A stretch of DNA of 64,000 nucleotides from Corynebacterium silvaticum (GCF_004382825.2 NZ_SDQO02000002.1:558001-622000), one strand, 5' to 3'. Counted from the first letter of the stretch, positions 18,639-28,941 are shown. A program made the numbers and translations. The notes: generated by a model not told the origin, from the sequence alone.

Positions 18639-19982
18639 ATGTCGCAGACAATTTCCGTGCCAGCAAACTCAGGCTCGGCCGATTCATCATCGTCAGACTC
18701 GTCGCCGTCTCACTCGACATCGGCACCGAAGTGGCGTAAAAGTGACACCGTTTGGGCCCTGAGCCTTTTCGGAACCGCCATCGGTGCCGGTGTCCTTTTC
18801 CTTCCTATTAACGCAGGCATTGGCGGCATCATTCCGCTGATCGTGATGACGATCGTTGTCTTCCCGATGACCTACTGGGCTCACCGTGGCCTGACGCGTT
18901 TCGTTCTTTCTTCTTCTAAAGAAGGCGGAGACCTCACGGACGCCGTCGAGGAGCATTTCGGTCGGAAGGCAGGCGCCTTCATGACCATTCTTTACTTCCT
19001 CTCTGTGTACCCGATTCTTCTGGTGTACTCGGTTACCATCACCAACACCGTTAACTCGTTCCTGGAGCACCAGCTCGGAGTGGCCCCATGGCCACGTTGG
19101 CTCATGTCCCTTATCCTTGTCGGCGGTTTGATCTTTGTGGTGAGCCTGGGACGCGACGTGATCGTCAAGGCTATGAGCGTGTTGGTCTTCCCATTCATCG
19201 GCATCCTGGTTCTGCTGTCCCTGTACTTGGTGCCTAAGTGGAACACATCCTTGTTTGGAACCTTCTCCCTGGAATCCGCCTCGGCAGCGACCGGTCACAG
19301 CATCTGGGTCACCCTGTTGCTCTTGGTCCCCGTTATGGTGTTCTCCTTTAACCACTCGCCAATTATTTCTTCCTTTGCGGTAGAAAAGCGCGAAGAGTAC
19401 GGCATCCATGCTGATGAGAAGACCGGTAAGGTCCTGAAGGTTGCTCAGATCCTCATGGTCTGCGTGGTTATGTTCTTTGTCTTCTCCTGTGCACTAAGCC
19501 TTTCCCCACAAGACCTTGCTGAGGCAAAGTCGCAGAACATCACCATCCTGTCCTACTTGGCTAACCACTTTGATAACCCCGTCATCCAGTGGGCTGCTCC
19601 TATCATCGCCATGATCGCTGTGGCTAAATCCTTCTTGGGCCACTACCTCGGCGCTGCAGAAGGCTTCCAGGGCTTGATCTCCAAGAAGGGTGCGGAGGCA
19701 TCCGCTGAGGCCAAGGGCGATCGCAAGCTTGCTCTGATCACGCTGTCCTTCATGCTGGTCACCGCATGGCTCGTCGGCTGGTTGAATCCTTCTATCCTCG
19801 GAATGATTGAGACTCTCTGCGGTCCTACCATCGCCATCCTCCTCTTCCTGATGCCGATGTACGCCATCCACAAGGTTCCTGCTCTGCAGAAGTACCGTGG
19901 ACATCTCTCGAACTACTTCATCTTCTTCATGGGTCTTGTTGCCTTTGGCACGATCTTCTACAACATCGTTCAAGCAATCTAA
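18639..19982 (+). CDS. sdaC: Serine transporter, HAAAP/STP family (SdaC-like)
   Basis: The 447-aa inner-membrane protein has about eleven membrane segments. The first, with FGTAIGAGVLFLPINAGIGG (residues about 45-64), is the signature of the hydroxy/aromatic amino-acid permease family, serine branch. VMVFSFNHSPIISSFAV is also typical. A Ser-rich cytoplasmic N-terminus precedes the first segment. I chose ATG 18639 (MSQTIS), which has GGAGAA just upstream, over a TTG at 18609. It lies 51 bases before serine dehydratase, so the pair would import and deaminate L-serine as one unit. Confidence 0.88.
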   Translation: MSQTISVPANSGSADSSSSDSSPSHSTSAPKWRKSDTVWALSLFGTAIGAGVLFLPINAGIGGIIPLIVMTIVVFPMTYWAHRGLTRFVLSSSKEGGDLTDAVEEHFGRKAGAFMTILYFLSVYPILLVYSVTITNTVNSFLEHQLGVAPWPRWLMSLILVGGLIFVVSLGRDVIVKAMSVLVFPFIGILVLLSLYLVPKWNTSLFGTFSLESASAATGHSIWVTLLLLVPVMVFSFNHSPIISSFAVEKREEYGIHADEKTGKVLKVAQILMVCVVMFFVFSCALSLSPQDLAEAKSQNITILSYLANHFDNPVIQWAAPIIAMIAVAKSFLGHYLGAAEGFQGLISKKGAEASAEAKGDRKLALITLSFMLVTAWLVGWLNPSILGMIETLCGPTIAILLFLMPMYAIHKVPALQKYRGHLSNYFIFFMGLVAFGTIFYNIVQAI

Positions 19983-20033
19983 AACACCCCATAGTTTCCC
20001 GCGATAACCTCGCACTGTTCCCTAGGAGCAAGA

Positions 20034-21410
20034 ATGTTTATCAGTAGTTTCGACATGTTCAAGATCGGCATCGGTCCTTCGAGCTCACACACGCTCGGCC
20101 CGATGAAGGCAGGAAAGGCCTTTGCCGACGAGCTTGAGGCACGAGGGCTTCTCGACGCCACCGTCCGTGTACAAGCAGATGTCTATGGCTCTTTGTCCCT
20201 CACCGGTATCGGACACGCAACCGATAAAGCCATCATCATGGGTCTTGCTGGTTTTGAGCCAGAGTCCGTGGACATCGATGCGATGCCAAGTTTCTTGGAA
20301 GAGGTAGCCTCTCTTCAACGCCTGCCATTGTCTGGTGGAAAGAAACTAGTGAACTTCCCACGCGGGAAGGACATCGTTTTCCACAACACCTGCCTGCAGC
20401 TGCATGAGAACGGCATGACCATCACTGCGTTCTCTGAAGAAGAAGTGCTTCTACATAAGACGTATTTCTCTATCGGCGGTGGATTCATCGTGGATGAAGA
20501 GCACTTCGGGGCAGCCGATGAGGATACTTCTTCCGTTCCGTTTGCTTACCGCAGCGCAGAAGAGTTTCTCACGATGTGCGACATTGAAGGGCTCAGCATC
20601 CCGGAGCTAGAGTGGCGCAATGAGACATCAGCTGCCTCTGAAGAGGACGTGCGTGATCACCTGGCCAAGGTCTGGAACGTGATGCGTACTGGCATCGAAC
20701 GTGGTTCGAGCGCTGAGGGAATTCTCCCCGGTGAGCTTCGGGTCCCGCGTCGTGCAAAGGCACTGCGGACTCGCTTGGAAAACACGAGCGAGAATGAGCC
20801 ATTGCGCATGATGAGCTGGCTTAATATGTTTGCCCTTGCCGTCAATGAGGAAAACGCTGCTGGTGGTCGCGTTGTTACGTCTCCTACAAATGGCGCTTGT
20901 GGCGTTCTGCCCGCTGTCCTGTCTTATTGGGACAAGTTGGTGGCGCCTGTGGATGAGAAGATGTACACCGATTACTTCCTCACCTGCAAGGTTGTCGGTG
21001 CGCTCTACAAGATGAACGCTTCTATTTCTGGTGCTGAGGTCGGTTGCCAGGGAGAGGTGGGCGTCGCTTGTTCGATGGCGGCGGCCGGTGTTGCGCAACT
21101 TATGGGCGGAACCCCGCAGCAGGTCTTCATCGCAGCTGAGATTGCAATGGAGCACAACTTGGGCCTTACCTGTGACCCCGTGTGTGGCCAGGTACAGGTT
21201 CCTTGCATCGAGCGTAACGCCGTGGCTGCTGTGGAGGCCGTCAACGCCGCAAACATGGCTTTGCAGCGTGAGTCGAACCCGACGGTATCACTAGACCAGA
21301 TCATCACGACGATGTATCAGACTGGCAAGGACATGGACTCCAAGTACCGCGAAACCTCCCTTGGCGGTTTGGCTAAGGTCGTGCTTCCTAAGTTGATGCC
21401 GTGTAGCTAG
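20034..21410 (+). CDS. sdaA: L-serine dehydratase (iron-sulfur, single chain)
   Basis: The 458-aa enzyme converts L-serine to pyruvate and ammonia. The beta domain at the N-terminus has the GPSSSHTLGPMKAG motif. The alpha domain carries the Cys ligands for a 4Fe-4S cluster, seen in NGACGVLPAVLSYW and TCDPVCGQVQVPCIERNA. Length matches the fused beta-alpha type found in many bacteria. An AGGAGCAAG ribosome-binding site precedes ATG 20034. It is downstream of the serine transporter and followed by a hairpin terminator. Confidence 0.93.
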   Translation: MFISSFDMFKIGIGPSSSHTLGPMKAGKAFADELEARGLLDATVRVQADVYGSLSLTGIGHATDKAIIMGLAGFEPESVDIDAMPSFLEEVASLQRLPLSGGKKLVNFPRGKDIVFHNTCLQLHENGMTITAFSEEEVLLHKTYFSIGGGFIVDEEHFGAADEDTSSVPFAYRSAEEFLTMCDIEGLSIPELEWRNETSAASEEDVRDHLAKVWNVMRTGIERGSSAEGILPGELRVPRRAKALRTRLENTSENEPLRMMSWLNMFALAVNEENAAGGRVVTSPTNGACGVLPAVLSYWDKLVAPVDEKMYTDYFLTCKVVGALYKMNASISGAEVGCQGEVGVACSMAAAGVAQLMGGTPQQVFIAAEIAMEHNLGLTCDPVCGQVQVPCIERNAVAAVEAVNAANMALQRESNPTVSLDQIITTMYQTGKDMDSKYRETSLGGLAKVVLPKLMPCS

Positions 21411-21465
21411 TTTTCAATCACTGTCTAGTCCATGCCTAGCGCATGTTGGTGAACAGACAAAAGAA

Positions 21466-21536
21466 CACCTTTGCATGGATAAAAATGATCGTGACATTAG
21501 TTTTCACGGGCGTTGTATCCCTGCAAAGGTGCTTTT
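21466..21536 (+). terminator. Terminator of sdaC-sdaA
   Basis: Arms CACCTTTGCA (21466-21475) and TGCAAAGGTG (21522-21531), extended inside by GGATA / TATCC, enclose a long loop; CTTTT follows. The position after sdaA and before ansA suggests asparaginase has its own promoter. Confidence 0.65.
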
Positions 21537-21620
21537 GGCATTCGCGCGATAACACTTATAAGCGTTGCGGTGAATGGAATCATTGGCCGCATTGAGTAGC
21601 AAGAAGGAAGGTAGGATCGT

Positions 21621-22700
21621 ATGACTCAGTTGTTCTCTCGCCGCCGCTTTCTCGGGGCCACTGCTCTAGCTACGGCTGGCGGTATTGGAGTGCTTACTGC
21701 GTGTGCACAAGAAGGTTCTCAACCCAGTGGCGCCACCAACCACGCTGAGGAGATAGATTATTCAGCGATCTCTGGGCATGTAGTCGTTTTATCTACCGGT
21801 GGAACTATCGCTAGTACCAATGTTGCCGGGGCGCTGGTCCCCACGGTAAGCGGTGAAGAGCTTGTAACGCCTGTGTATAAAAAGTTTTCTCAAGACAAAC
21901 TCACGATCGAGGTTCGTCAGGTAAGCCAGCTGGATTCTTCTGCAATGACGTTGAAGGATACAGATACCATTATCCGTGAAGTGCTTAAGACGGTGAAGGA
22001 AGACAACGTCACAGGCGTGATAGTTACGCACGGTACTGATTCGATGGAAGAATCGGCCATCGCCGTGGACACGTTCCTCAGCGGTGATAAGCCTGTGGTC
22101 TTTACCGGTTCGATGCTGCCTTTCGACGATCCTCACACTGACGGTCCCGACAACCTCACTTTGGCTGTCACCGCAGCAACAGATACTAAAAATCAAGGGA
22201 AAGGCACTTTTATCGCTTTTGGCGGCACGCTGATCCGGGCACGCGGCGCATACAAATCCCATACCTCTGAAAAAGATGGTTTTCGCACTAACGCCGGCGA
22301 CGATCTGGTTCGGCCTAAGCCGCTAGATTTTAAGCCGTTGGAGTCATACCGGGTAGACATTATCGCGGCCTATCCGGGTGCACCTCGTGCGCTTGTCGAC
22401 GCCGCCATCGCCACCGGAGCGCAGGCCCTAGTCATTGAGGGGATGGGCGCAGGAAACGTCGGCGGCGATATCGCAGAGGGAATCGTGGCTGCCGCAGAGA
22501 AAAATATCCCGATAGTTATGACCACGCGTGTGGATGCTGGGCTAGTGGAAGGCACCTATGGTGGCGCAGGCGGCGGAGCTACCCTTGCACAAAAAGGCGT
22601 GATTGGCTCGAATTACTTGCGGGCGGGACAATCGCGCATTGTGCTTGCAGCCGCTCTGGCCACCGGAACGGATCCCAAGGTGCTCTTTAACGAGAGTTAA
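21621..22700 (+). CDS. L-asparaginase, exported lipoprotein (type II-like)
   Basis: The 359-aa enzyme hydrolyses asparagine to aspartate and ammonia. It has a twin-arginine signal (SRRRFLGATALATAGG) ending in a lipobox-like LTAC with Cys at about residue 28. It is therefore probably exported folded and lipid-anchored. Both catalytic threonine motifs are present: STGGTIAST (residues about 58-66) and THGTDSMEES. It follows the serine catabolism pair but has a separate leader with AAGGAAGG before the ATG. Together with sdaC-sdaA it points to use of host amino acids. Confidence 0.93.
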   Translation: MTQLFSRRRFLGATALATAGGIGVLTACAQEGSQPSGATNHAEEIDYSAISGHVVVLSTGGTIASTNVAGALVPTVSGEELVTPVYKKFSQDKLTIEVRQVSQLDSSAMTLKDTDTIIREVLKTVKEDNVTGVIVTHGTDSMEESAIAVDTFLSGDKPVVFTGSMLPFDDPHTDGPDNLTLAVTAATDTKNQGKGTFIAFGGTLIRARGAYKSHTSEKDGFRTNAGDDLVRPKPLDFKPLESYRVDIIAAYPGAPRALVDAAIATGAQALVIEGMGAGNVGGDIAEGIVAAAEKNIPIVMTTRVDAGLVEGTYGGAGGGATLAQKGVIGSNYLRAGQSRIVLAAALATGTDPKVLFNES

Positions 22701-22703
22701 CCA

Positions 22704-22767
22704 AAGAGCGCAAGCCGGCTGAGGCGTGCTCGGGGTGTGCCAGCCGGCTTGTGATGTGCGCTTTTTT
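22704..22767 (+). terminator. Terminator of asparaginase gene
   Basis: AAGCCGGCT (22712-22720) pairs with AGCCGGCTT (22742-22750), and the outer GAGCGC / GCGCTTTTTT pairs further, ending in a T run. Confidence 0.85.
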
Positions 22768-22821
22768 AGTTCGTTGGGGCTTTTTGTGAAATTCCTGCGA
22801 CGAAAACGATGCTTGCTGCGA

Positions 22822-23010
22822 CTAAAATGCAATGGCGATGGACGCTATGCTGACAACAAAACCGTACTTAGTAACTAAGTCTTTCTCCGTCATTATCTTA
22901 CGAATCGTGTGTAAAGAAGCATCGATGCTGTCTATGTAAAGATATTTCTGAATGCTGTGTGCTTCTGCGAATCCGTTGTAGTTGGTAACATGTTCTGACA
23001 GCTTCTCCAT
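22822..23010 (-). CDS. Possible small hypothetical protein, 62 aa
   Basis: A minus-strand frame with an ATG at 23010 and a hydrophobic C-terminus (FVVSIASIAIAF). AAGGGC lies 7-8 bases before the start. No family is recognised. It sits in an otherwise decayed region, so it may be a remnant or non-coding. Confidence 0.3.
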   Translation of the reverse strand: MEKLSEHVTNYNGFAEAHSIQKYLYIDSIDASLHTIRKIMTEKDLVTKYGFVVSIASIAIAF

Positions 23011-23235
23011 TGTAACAGCCCTTGTCTGTCATAGTCACCGTGAGATGAAGAATGGTCTGGCTTTCTCTGTGGGCCGACCAGCCGAGCTTTCACAAACAAT
23101 CTTCTAAGTATCTCGTGACGAGCAAGGGTAAGATTTTGTGATTTCAGATTGCGTTATACAGCAAGTCATAGGTAAAGATGTGGCAATGAGCTTTTGGTTT
23201 ATTTGAAATGTGATCACTAGTAAAGGAAACAAGTT

Positions 23236-23487
23236 ATGGTAGATCCAAAAAAATTTGACTCTGGAGATCAAGGGAGTTTCTCTAGCTGGAATTGGCGTTT
23301 CAAATTAGCAACTGCAATGAGCGTCCTTAGCATGGTAGCTGGGGCGGTTCTTCTTATATTGGGTTTCACAGTTTTCAGTGGATTTGCTGCTAATGTCGTT
23401 GCATATTTCCTGATGGCCGGGGGTGGATTAGGTGCGCTTGTTACTCCAATTTTCGCTGCACGGTATCGAGAGAAATCCTCAAGGTAA
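23236..23487 (+). CDS. Small two-pass membrane protein, 83 aa
   Basis: A hydrophilic N-terminus (MVDPKKFDSGDQGSF) is followed by two hydrophobic segments (about residues 28-50 and 53-75) and a basic tail (YREKSSR). AAAGGAAAC 5-8 bases before the ATG is a good ribosome-binding site. No function can be assigned. Its clean signals contrast with the broken genes around it. Confidence 0.6.
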   Translation: MVDPKKFDSGDQGSFSSWNWRFKLATAMSVLSMVAGAVLLILGFTVFSGFAANVVAYFLMAGGGLGALVTPIFAARYREKSSR

Positions 23488-24632
23488 TGCACTCGATTTT
23501 TTAGGGTTCTGAACTTGATTTAGAATCTCTGTTTTCGTCAAGCACTCCAACAAATTATCTGAGGTGTGTTTTTTCACTTTCCTCCAGGAGGCCTCGAACG
23601 GATCTGATTCCGTTTGTCAGATGCACAATCTCAGCCCAGTCAGGTTGCGGAGAAAACTAGTATGCCGCTATGGCGGGTGAACGCTATGACGCACAGCGCA
23701 GACGAGAGCTGGAAAAGGAAGTTGGGAAACTCTGCGAAGAACGAGAGATCTTGCAAAAGTTCATGAAATATTTCGCGGCAGAGACCAACTGGTGATCCGC
23801 TTCCCATTTGTTGATGCCCATTGCATCGGGCACTCGATCAAACGGATGTGCTAGTTCCTCGGCGTGGACAGGACGTTCCATTATAAACGACAGTGATCGT
23901 CGTAACGGCAGGACCTGTGATGATGAATTCTTAGCCGCAGAGATATAGATAGATATCTTCGAAGAATTCGATGCTTGTTGTGGAGTGAAGAGAATCACTG
24001 TGGAATTCAAAGCTCAGACAAAGTTTTATCCTGTTAACCACAAGTTTGTGGGCAGAGCGATGAAAGACAGGAGACGCAAGGGCTACATTATGCGTCGCAT
24101 AGTGAAGGCGTCCTGACGAAGGAAGTGCGTCAGGCAGTTTATCGAAGTTATAGACATGGCTTACTGGGAATGCAGGTCCTTTGATGGTGTTGCTTTCCAA
24201 GCTGATCACGACCAGTCATGCTTTCACCGAACACTGCAGCGCTCAGGGGGACATGCACCGCACATAACACCGCTTTAGAAATGAAAACGAGATGCATTTC
24301 ATAGCGGATCTTTTATTGCGGAATCACAAGACAGGGAAGAGTTATGAAATGCGTCTTAAGGGGGATGAGGGAGTCGGAACAAAAATGCAGGATGTGCGTT
24401 TCTCAGTGGGGGCAGTCAAGAAACAAGGATGTGATCCAGGAAGAGCTTCTTGTCGCTGATTGATCGCGCCCGTTAAAAGACCCAACTCTCGGGAACCCCG
24501 CTTACACGATTCATATCTTGGTATAAGTGAAATTACGTTGAGCGCTTGGACAGCAGAGACACGATGGTTCGCGCGTCTGAGAAGCGCAGCGGTGAAAAGC
24601 GAAGGCTGCGGCTGACCTATGAAGGAGAAACC
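23488..24632. other. Decayed region with transposase relic
   Basis: No intact gene is visible in about 1.1 kb. The stretch 23660-24120 holds IS3-type transposase remains (separate entry). An imperfect 15-base inverted repeat (GATGCATTTCATAGC 24291-24305 against GTTATGAAATGCGTC 24341-24355) lies to the right and could be an old element end or a terminator. The rest has stops in all frames. Confidence 0.55.
23660..24120 (+). mobile_element. IS3-family transposase relic (orfA end and orfB fragments)
   Basis: In one frame the plus strand reads ELEKEVGKLCEEREILQKFM then KYFAAETNW and a stop, the typical C-terminus of an IS3-family OrfA with its leucine-zipper-like helix. In the neighbouring frame it continues IRFPFVDAHCIGHSIKRM as at the start of OrfB, with the usual overlap. 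Further on GVKRITVEFKAQTKFYPVN and VGRAMKDRRRKGYIMRR match the OrfB helix-turn-helix region, but stops and shifts interrupt it and no DDE core is readable. It is a dead insertion sequence. Confidence 0.75.
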
Positions 24633-25865
24633 TTGTCCAAGATGAATCGCCGGTTACTGAGTTCGCTGTGTGTTACGGCTTTTATGTTTGCTGTAACCAC
24701 ACCAGTAAACGCACAGTCGTCCCTTCCCCTGCCTCCGGCATCACAGGCGGGATCGTCCCTGGCTCCTCCGCCTGTTCTGCATCCTGGTGCTCCTACTCCA
24801 CAACCGTTTGCCCTGCGGATTACGTGGGGTATATCTCCGATATCAGTTCTTACAGCGGCGGAACTTACTACGACGTGGTGTCTAACTTTGAAGACCTGCG
24901 CCGGAATCATCCGAAAGCGCTAGAAGAAAACTCGGCGACGTCGATACGCATTAATAATGAGGCCACCTCGGAGACCGTGGCCCGGGCGCAGCACGCGACG
25001 CCCTCACCGAACGTGACGGCGTGCTCATGGCATTTTCGGATGCCCTAGGCCCCACGCTTGGAGGTTATCTGCGTACCGCACTCGCAGAGAATCGGCTGCC
25101 TAAGCTGCAGATGCTTCTTGGGGGATGGACGGCGCGCGCCGGGGGGCCAGCAAGTTCCACTTTTGTGGAAAAGAACATTTTTAGAAATCCACGCCCATAC
25201 ATTGCACACCCCGATGCGATTCGCCAATACCCAGTCGCGCATCATGATCTGTATCCAACATCGGGTTCTTTCCCCTCGGGACACACGAATCAAGCAGCGT
25301 GGACGACTGCCCTGTGGGCTTATATGCTGCCCGAATTTTCCGCTCAGCTATTGGATAGGGGATCGGAAGCAGGGTTAACCGGGTAGTACTTGGAGTCCAC
25401 TATCCGCTGGATGTGATCGGTGGGCGGATGACAGGGAACGCGGCTGCGGCAGACCGTCTTAATGACCCGAAGATGCGGGCAGCATTGGACGCTGCCGGGG
25501 CAGAATTACGTGCGGAGTTGGAATGGCGCTGCGGGAAGAACTTGTCGGAGTGCGCCGCAGACATAGGAGCAAAGCTGCAGGCGGTGCACGCATACACAGA
25601 GCGCATGAACTATGGGATGAAGCCCCGTGTGTACGCCACCGAATCGCCGATGGTGGTGCCACAGGCAGCTCCTGTGCTCTTGTCATCTGCTTTCCCGCAT
25701 CTGACATGGGATCAGCGTGCTGAAGTACTGCGTCAAACCGCGTCCGAGGCGGGTTATCCATTAGATGATCAGAGCCCGCGAGGGTCCTGGCAACGGATTA
25801 ATTTGGCACGCGCTATGGCTGCAACCGTAACGGTGGATGAGCGCGGTGCGGTGAGCGTCGATTAG
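24633..25865 (+). pseudogene. Secreted PAP2-family acid phosphatase, broken by frameshifts
   Basis: A signal peptide opens the gene (MNRRLLSSLCVTAFMFAVTT, with start at TTG 24633 after GAAGGAG or at ATG 24642). The coding signal then jumps frame near 24815-24825, near 24985-24998 and near 25355-25385. Joined, the pieces carry the phosphatase signature: KNIFRNPRPY, SGSFPSGHTNQAAW and RVVLGVHYPLDVIGGR. These supply the conserved Arg-Pro, the PSGH loop and the GVHYP-x-D catalytic region. The family removes phosphate from lipids or other esters outside the cell. At least three indels make a working product unlikely. Confidence 0.82.
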
Positions 25866-26157
25866 CTAGTGCAAGGGGCGTCGAAAAAAGTTTGTAAAAA
25901 AAGTTGGCAAGAAGAACCGCGTAGAGTAAGCTGGCCACTCGGACTCGTGCGCCCTTATCAAGGTGCTGCCGAGACCACTGTACAAATTTTCATACCTACT
26001 TTGTTGTAGGCCCCTCGCCTTATGCGACCGTGTGGACATGTGGCAGCGAGCGCCCCAAGCTACTGAGTTTGGGGAGCGTAAGTGGCCCGAGAGCACGCGG
26101 TAACGCACGTTTAAAGGTGGGTAGGAACCGCAACGAGAAAGGCGCCAGGTCACTTTT
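25866..26157 (+). promoter_or_regulatory. Leader of the rpsH operon
   Basis: This gap contains a TAGAGT -10-like hexamer at about 25923-25928. A leader hairpin at 26051-26077 follows (CGCCCCAA / TTGGGG-A-GCG), about 80 bases before rpsH. A GGGGCGTCGAAAA motif copy lies at 25875-25887. No gene is seen. Promoter assignment is tentative. Confidence 0.4.
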
Positions 26158-26556
26158 ATGACCATGACAGATCCTATCGCCGACATGCTGTCGCGCGTGC
26201 GCAACGCAAACCACGCGCACCACGACGTTGTGTCGATGCCTTCTTCCAAGCTCAAGGCAAACATTGCTGAGATCCTGAAGCAAGAAGGTTACATCGCTGA
26301 CTACAAGGTTGAGGAAGTAAAGGTTGGCAAGACCCTTACCCTGAACCTGAAGTACGGCCCGAACCGTCAGCGCTCCATCGAGGGCGTTCGTCGCGTTTCC
26401 AAGCCAGGTCTGCGCGTGTACGCAAAGTCCACCAACTTGCCGAAGGTCCTTGGCGGCCTGGGCGTGGCTATCATTTCCACGTCTCAGGGTCTGCTGACCG
26501 ATCGTCAGGCTACCGAGAAGGGTGTAGGCGGAGAAGTTCTCGCCTACGTCTGGTAA
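26158..26556 (+). CDS. rpsH: 30S ribosomal protein S8
   Basis: The 132-aa protein begins [20 protein letters not shown] and ends with [20 protein letters not shown], the RNA-binding C-terminal region. S8 is a primary 16S rRNA binder and, in other bacteria, the repressor of the spc operon. It heads a six-gene ribosomal block; rplF follows after 15 bases with a GGGAGGAG site. Confidence 0.97.
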   Translation: MTMTDPIADMLSRVRNANHAHHDVVSMPSSKLKANIAEILKQEGYIADYKVEEVKVGKTLTLNLKYGPNRQRSIEGVRRVSKPGLRVYAKSTNLPKVLGGLGVAIISTSQGLLTDRQATEKGVGGEVLAYVW

Positions 26557-26571
26557 GGGAGGAGACGAAAT

Positions 26572-27108
26572 ATGTCACGTGTAGGTAAGGCACCTATCGC
26601 TGTTCCATCCAGCGTTGAGACCAAGATTGACGGCCAGCTCGTTGAGGTTAAAGGTCCTAAGGGAACCCTGAGCTTCGAGCTTCCAGAACCAATCCGCGCT
26701 TCTCTTGAAGACGGACAGATCACCGTGGTCCGCCCGGATGATCACCGCAAGAACCGTTCGCTGCACGGTTTGTCTCGTTCACTCGTTAACAACATGGTTG
26801 TTGGCGTGACCGAGGGCTACACCATCAAGATGGAAATCTTCGGTGTTGGCTACCGTGTTGCTCTTAAGGGCCAGAACCTTGAGTTCTCCCTTGGTTACTC
26901 CCACCCGGTCCTGATCGAGGCTCCGGAAGGCATCACGTTCGCTGTTGACGGCAACACCAAGTTGTCTGTCTCCGGTATCGACAAGCAAAAGGTCGGACAG
27001 ATCGCCGCCATCATCCGTCGCCTCCGTAAGGATGATCCTTACAAGGGCAAGGGTATTCGTTATGAGGGCGAGCAGATCCGTCGCAAGGTCGGAAAGACGG
27101 GTAAGTAA
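26572..27108 (+). CDS. rplF: 50S ribosomal protein L6
   Basis: The 178-aa protein begins [20 protein letters not shown] and has the two L6 domains, ending with [20 protein letters not shown]. It binds near the sarcin-ricin loop where elongation factors act. Spacing to rplR is three bases. Confidence 0.97.
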   Translation: MSRVGKAPIAVPSSVETKIDGQLVEVKGPKGTLSFELPEPIRASLEDGQITVVRPDDHRKNRSLHGLSRSLVNNMVVGVTEGYTIKMEIFGVGYRVALKGQNLEFSLGYSHPVLIEAPEGITFAVDGNTKLSVSGIDKQKVGQIAAIIRRLRKDDPYKGKGIRYEGEQIRRKVGKTGK

Positions 27109-27111
27109 GCA

Positions 27112-27519
27112 ATGAGCAACAACGAGAACAACAACGGCAAGCGTCTGCCTGTGGGCAAGGACATTTCCACCCGCCGTCGCATCGCTCGCGCACGCCGTCA
27201 AAACCGCATCCGCAAGAACCTGCGTGGTACCGCCGAGACCCCACGTCTCGTCGTCCACCGCACCTCTCGCCACATGCACGTTCAGGTCATCGACGACTTC
27301 GCTGGCCACACCTTGGCTGCTGCATCCACCTTGGAAGCAGAAGTTCGTGCAATCGAGGGTGACAAGAAAGCTAAGGGCGCTAAGGTCGGTCAGCTGATCG
27401 CCGAGCGCGCTAAGGCTGCTGGCATTGAGTCGATCGTTTTCGACCGTGCTGGCTACAAGTACCATGGCCGTGTTGCTGCACTGGCCGACGCAGCTCGTGA
27501 AGGTGGTCTGAAGTTCTAA
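27112..27519 (+). CDS. rplR: 50S ribosomal protein L18
   Basis: The 135-aa protein has a polar N-terminal tail, then [40 protein letters not shown] and the ending [21 protein letters not shown]18 binds 5S rRNA with L5 and L25. rpsE starts 40 bases downstream. Confidence 0.97.
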   Translation: MSNNENNNGKRLPVGKDISTRRRIARARRQNRIRKNLRGTAETPRLVVHRTSRHMHVQVIDDFAGHTLAAASTLEAEVRAIEGDKKAKGAKVGQLIAERAKAAGIESIVFDRAGYKYHGRVAALADAAREGGLKF

Positions 27520-27559
27520 TGACCGCTATCTCCATGAACATCAACGGAAGGATTGCGTA

Positions 27560-28186
27560 ATGCCGGGACGTGAACGGCGTGACGGCGGACGCTCCGCCGA
27601 CGACAACCAGAAGAAGAACGATCGCCGTGGCGGACGCCGCGATGATCGTCGTAACCAGCAGCAGGACGAGCGCTCTCAGTACATCGAGCGCGTTGTTACC
27701 ATCAACCGCGTCTCCAAGGTCGTGAAGGGTGGTCGTCGCTTCAGCTTCACCGCTCTCGTGATCGTCGGCGACGGCAAGGGAATGGTCGGCGTTGGCTACG
27801 GCAAGGCCAAGGAAGTTCCAGCTGCAATCCAAAAGGGTGCTGAGGAAGCTCGCAAGAACTTCTTCCGCGTTCCAATGGTTGCCGGCACCATCACTCACCC
27901 AGTTCAGGGTGAGGCAGCAGCAGGCATCGTTATGATGCGTCCGGCTGCACCTGGTACCGGTGTTATCGCCGGTGGCGCAGCTCGTCCAGTGCTTGAGTGC
28001 GCTGGCGTTCAGGACATCCTCTGCAAGTCTCTTGGCACCGACAACGCCATCAACGTAGTTCACGCTACCGTTGCTGGCCTGAAGCAGCTCAACCGTCCTG
28101 AAGAGGTCGCTGCTCGTCGTGGCAAGACCTTGGAAGAAGTTGCTCCGGCTCGTATGCTGCGCGCACGCGCAGGACAGGAGGCGTAA
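27560..28186 (+). CDS. rpsE: 30S ribosomal protein S5
   Basis: The 208-aa protein has a long basic, low-complexity N-terminal extension of about 38 residues ([19 protein letters not shown]), usual in actinobacteria. The S5 core then has [20 protein letters not shown] and [20 protein letters not shown]5 affects decoding accuracy. An AAGGATTGCG site precedes ATG 27560. Confidence 0.97.
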   Translation: MPGRERRDGGRSADDNQKKNDRRGGRRDDRRNQQQDERSQYIERVVTINRVSKVVKGGRRFSFTALVIVGDGKGMVGVGYGKAKEVPAAIQKGAEEARKNFFRVPMVAGTITHPVQGEAAAGIVMMRPAAPGTGVIAGGAARPVLECAGVQDILCKSLGTDNAINVVHATVAGLKQLNRPEEVAARRGKTLEEVAPARMLRARAGQEA

Positions 28187-28188
28187 CC

Positions 28189-28374
28189 ATGGCCCTGAAG
28201 ATTACTCAGCATAAGGGTCTGGTTGGTGCAAACCCGAAGCAGCGCAAGAACATGGCTGCTCTTGGTCTCAAGCGCATCAACCACTCCGTCGTACACGAGG
28301 ACACCCCCGCAGTGCGCGGCATGATCAATGTGGTCCGCCACATGGTGTCTGTCGAAGAAGTGGCAGGGGAGTAA
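28189..28374 (+). CDS. rpmD: 50S ribosomal protein L30
   Basis: The 61-aa protein reads [20 protein letters not shown] and ends with [14 protein letters not shown], the standard short bacterial L30. CAGGAGGCG just before the ATG is the ribosome-binding site and lies inside the end of rpsE. Confidence 0.96.
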   Translation: MALKITQHKGLVGANPKQRKNMAALGLKRINHSVVHEDTPAVRGMINVVRHMVSVEEVAGE

Positions 28375-28377
28375 AAC

Positions 28378-28824
28378 ATGAGCGAACCAATTAAGCTCCA
28401 CGATCTGCGTCCTGCAAAGGGTGCAAACAAGCCAAAGACCCGCGTTGGCCGCGGTGAGGCTTCCAAGGGTAAGACCGCTGGTCGCGGTACCAAGGGCACC
28501 AAGGCTCGTAAGCAACTTTCGGTTGCTTTCGAGGGTGGCCAGATGCCGATCCACATGCGTCTGCCAAAGCTGAAGGGCTTCAAGAACCCTTCCAAGGTTT
28601 ACTACCAGGTTGTCAACGTTGCTGACCTGGAGAAGGCCTTCCCGAATGGCGGCGAGATCGCAGCTGTAGACATCGCAGCTGCTGGCCTCGTTCGTGCAAA
28701 GCAGCCTGTTAAGGTTCTTGGCGAGGGCGAAATCAGCGTTAAGCTGACCGTTTCCGGCGTCAAGTTCTCCAAGTCTGCTAAGGAAAAGATCGAAGCCGCT
28801 GGCGGCTCGATCGCTGAGGCTTAA
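28378..28824 (+). CDS. rplO: 50S ribosomal protein L15
   Basis: The 148-aa protein shows [40 protein letters not shown] and the ending [20 protein letters not shown]15 is a late 50S assembly protein. In many bacteria secY follows directly; here a terminator and about 10 kb of transport and accessory genes separate them. Confidence 0.97.
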   Translation: MSEPIKLHDLRPAKGANKPKTRVGRGEASKGKTAGRGTKGTKARKQLSVAFEGGQMPIHMRLPKLKGFKNPSKVYYQVVNVADLEKAFPNGGEIAAVDIAAAGLVRAKQPVKVLGEGEISVKLTVSGVKFSKSAKEKIEAAGGSIAEA

Positions 28825-28852
28825 TTCTCAGGTAACTGAGAAGTTTCTCACT

Positions 28853-28900
28853 AAAAAGCCGTACCTACTCCGCATTTGCGGTGGTGGGTACGGCTTTTTC
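28853..28900 (+). terminator. Terminator of the rpsH-rplO operon
   Basis: AAAAAGCCGTACC (from 28853) pairs with GGTACGGCTTTTT (28887-28899), with a run of T on the 3' side. It ends the ribosomal block. Confidence 0.92.
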
Positions 28901-28941
28901 TTATTTTAATTTCTGGTTTTTATGTTTGAGGCTATTAAAAA

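Noticed and set aside
24291..24355. Imperfect inverted repeat as ends of an intact insertion element
   Set aside because: Arms are only 50 bases apart and imperfect, and no matching copy was seen on the left side of the transposase relic.
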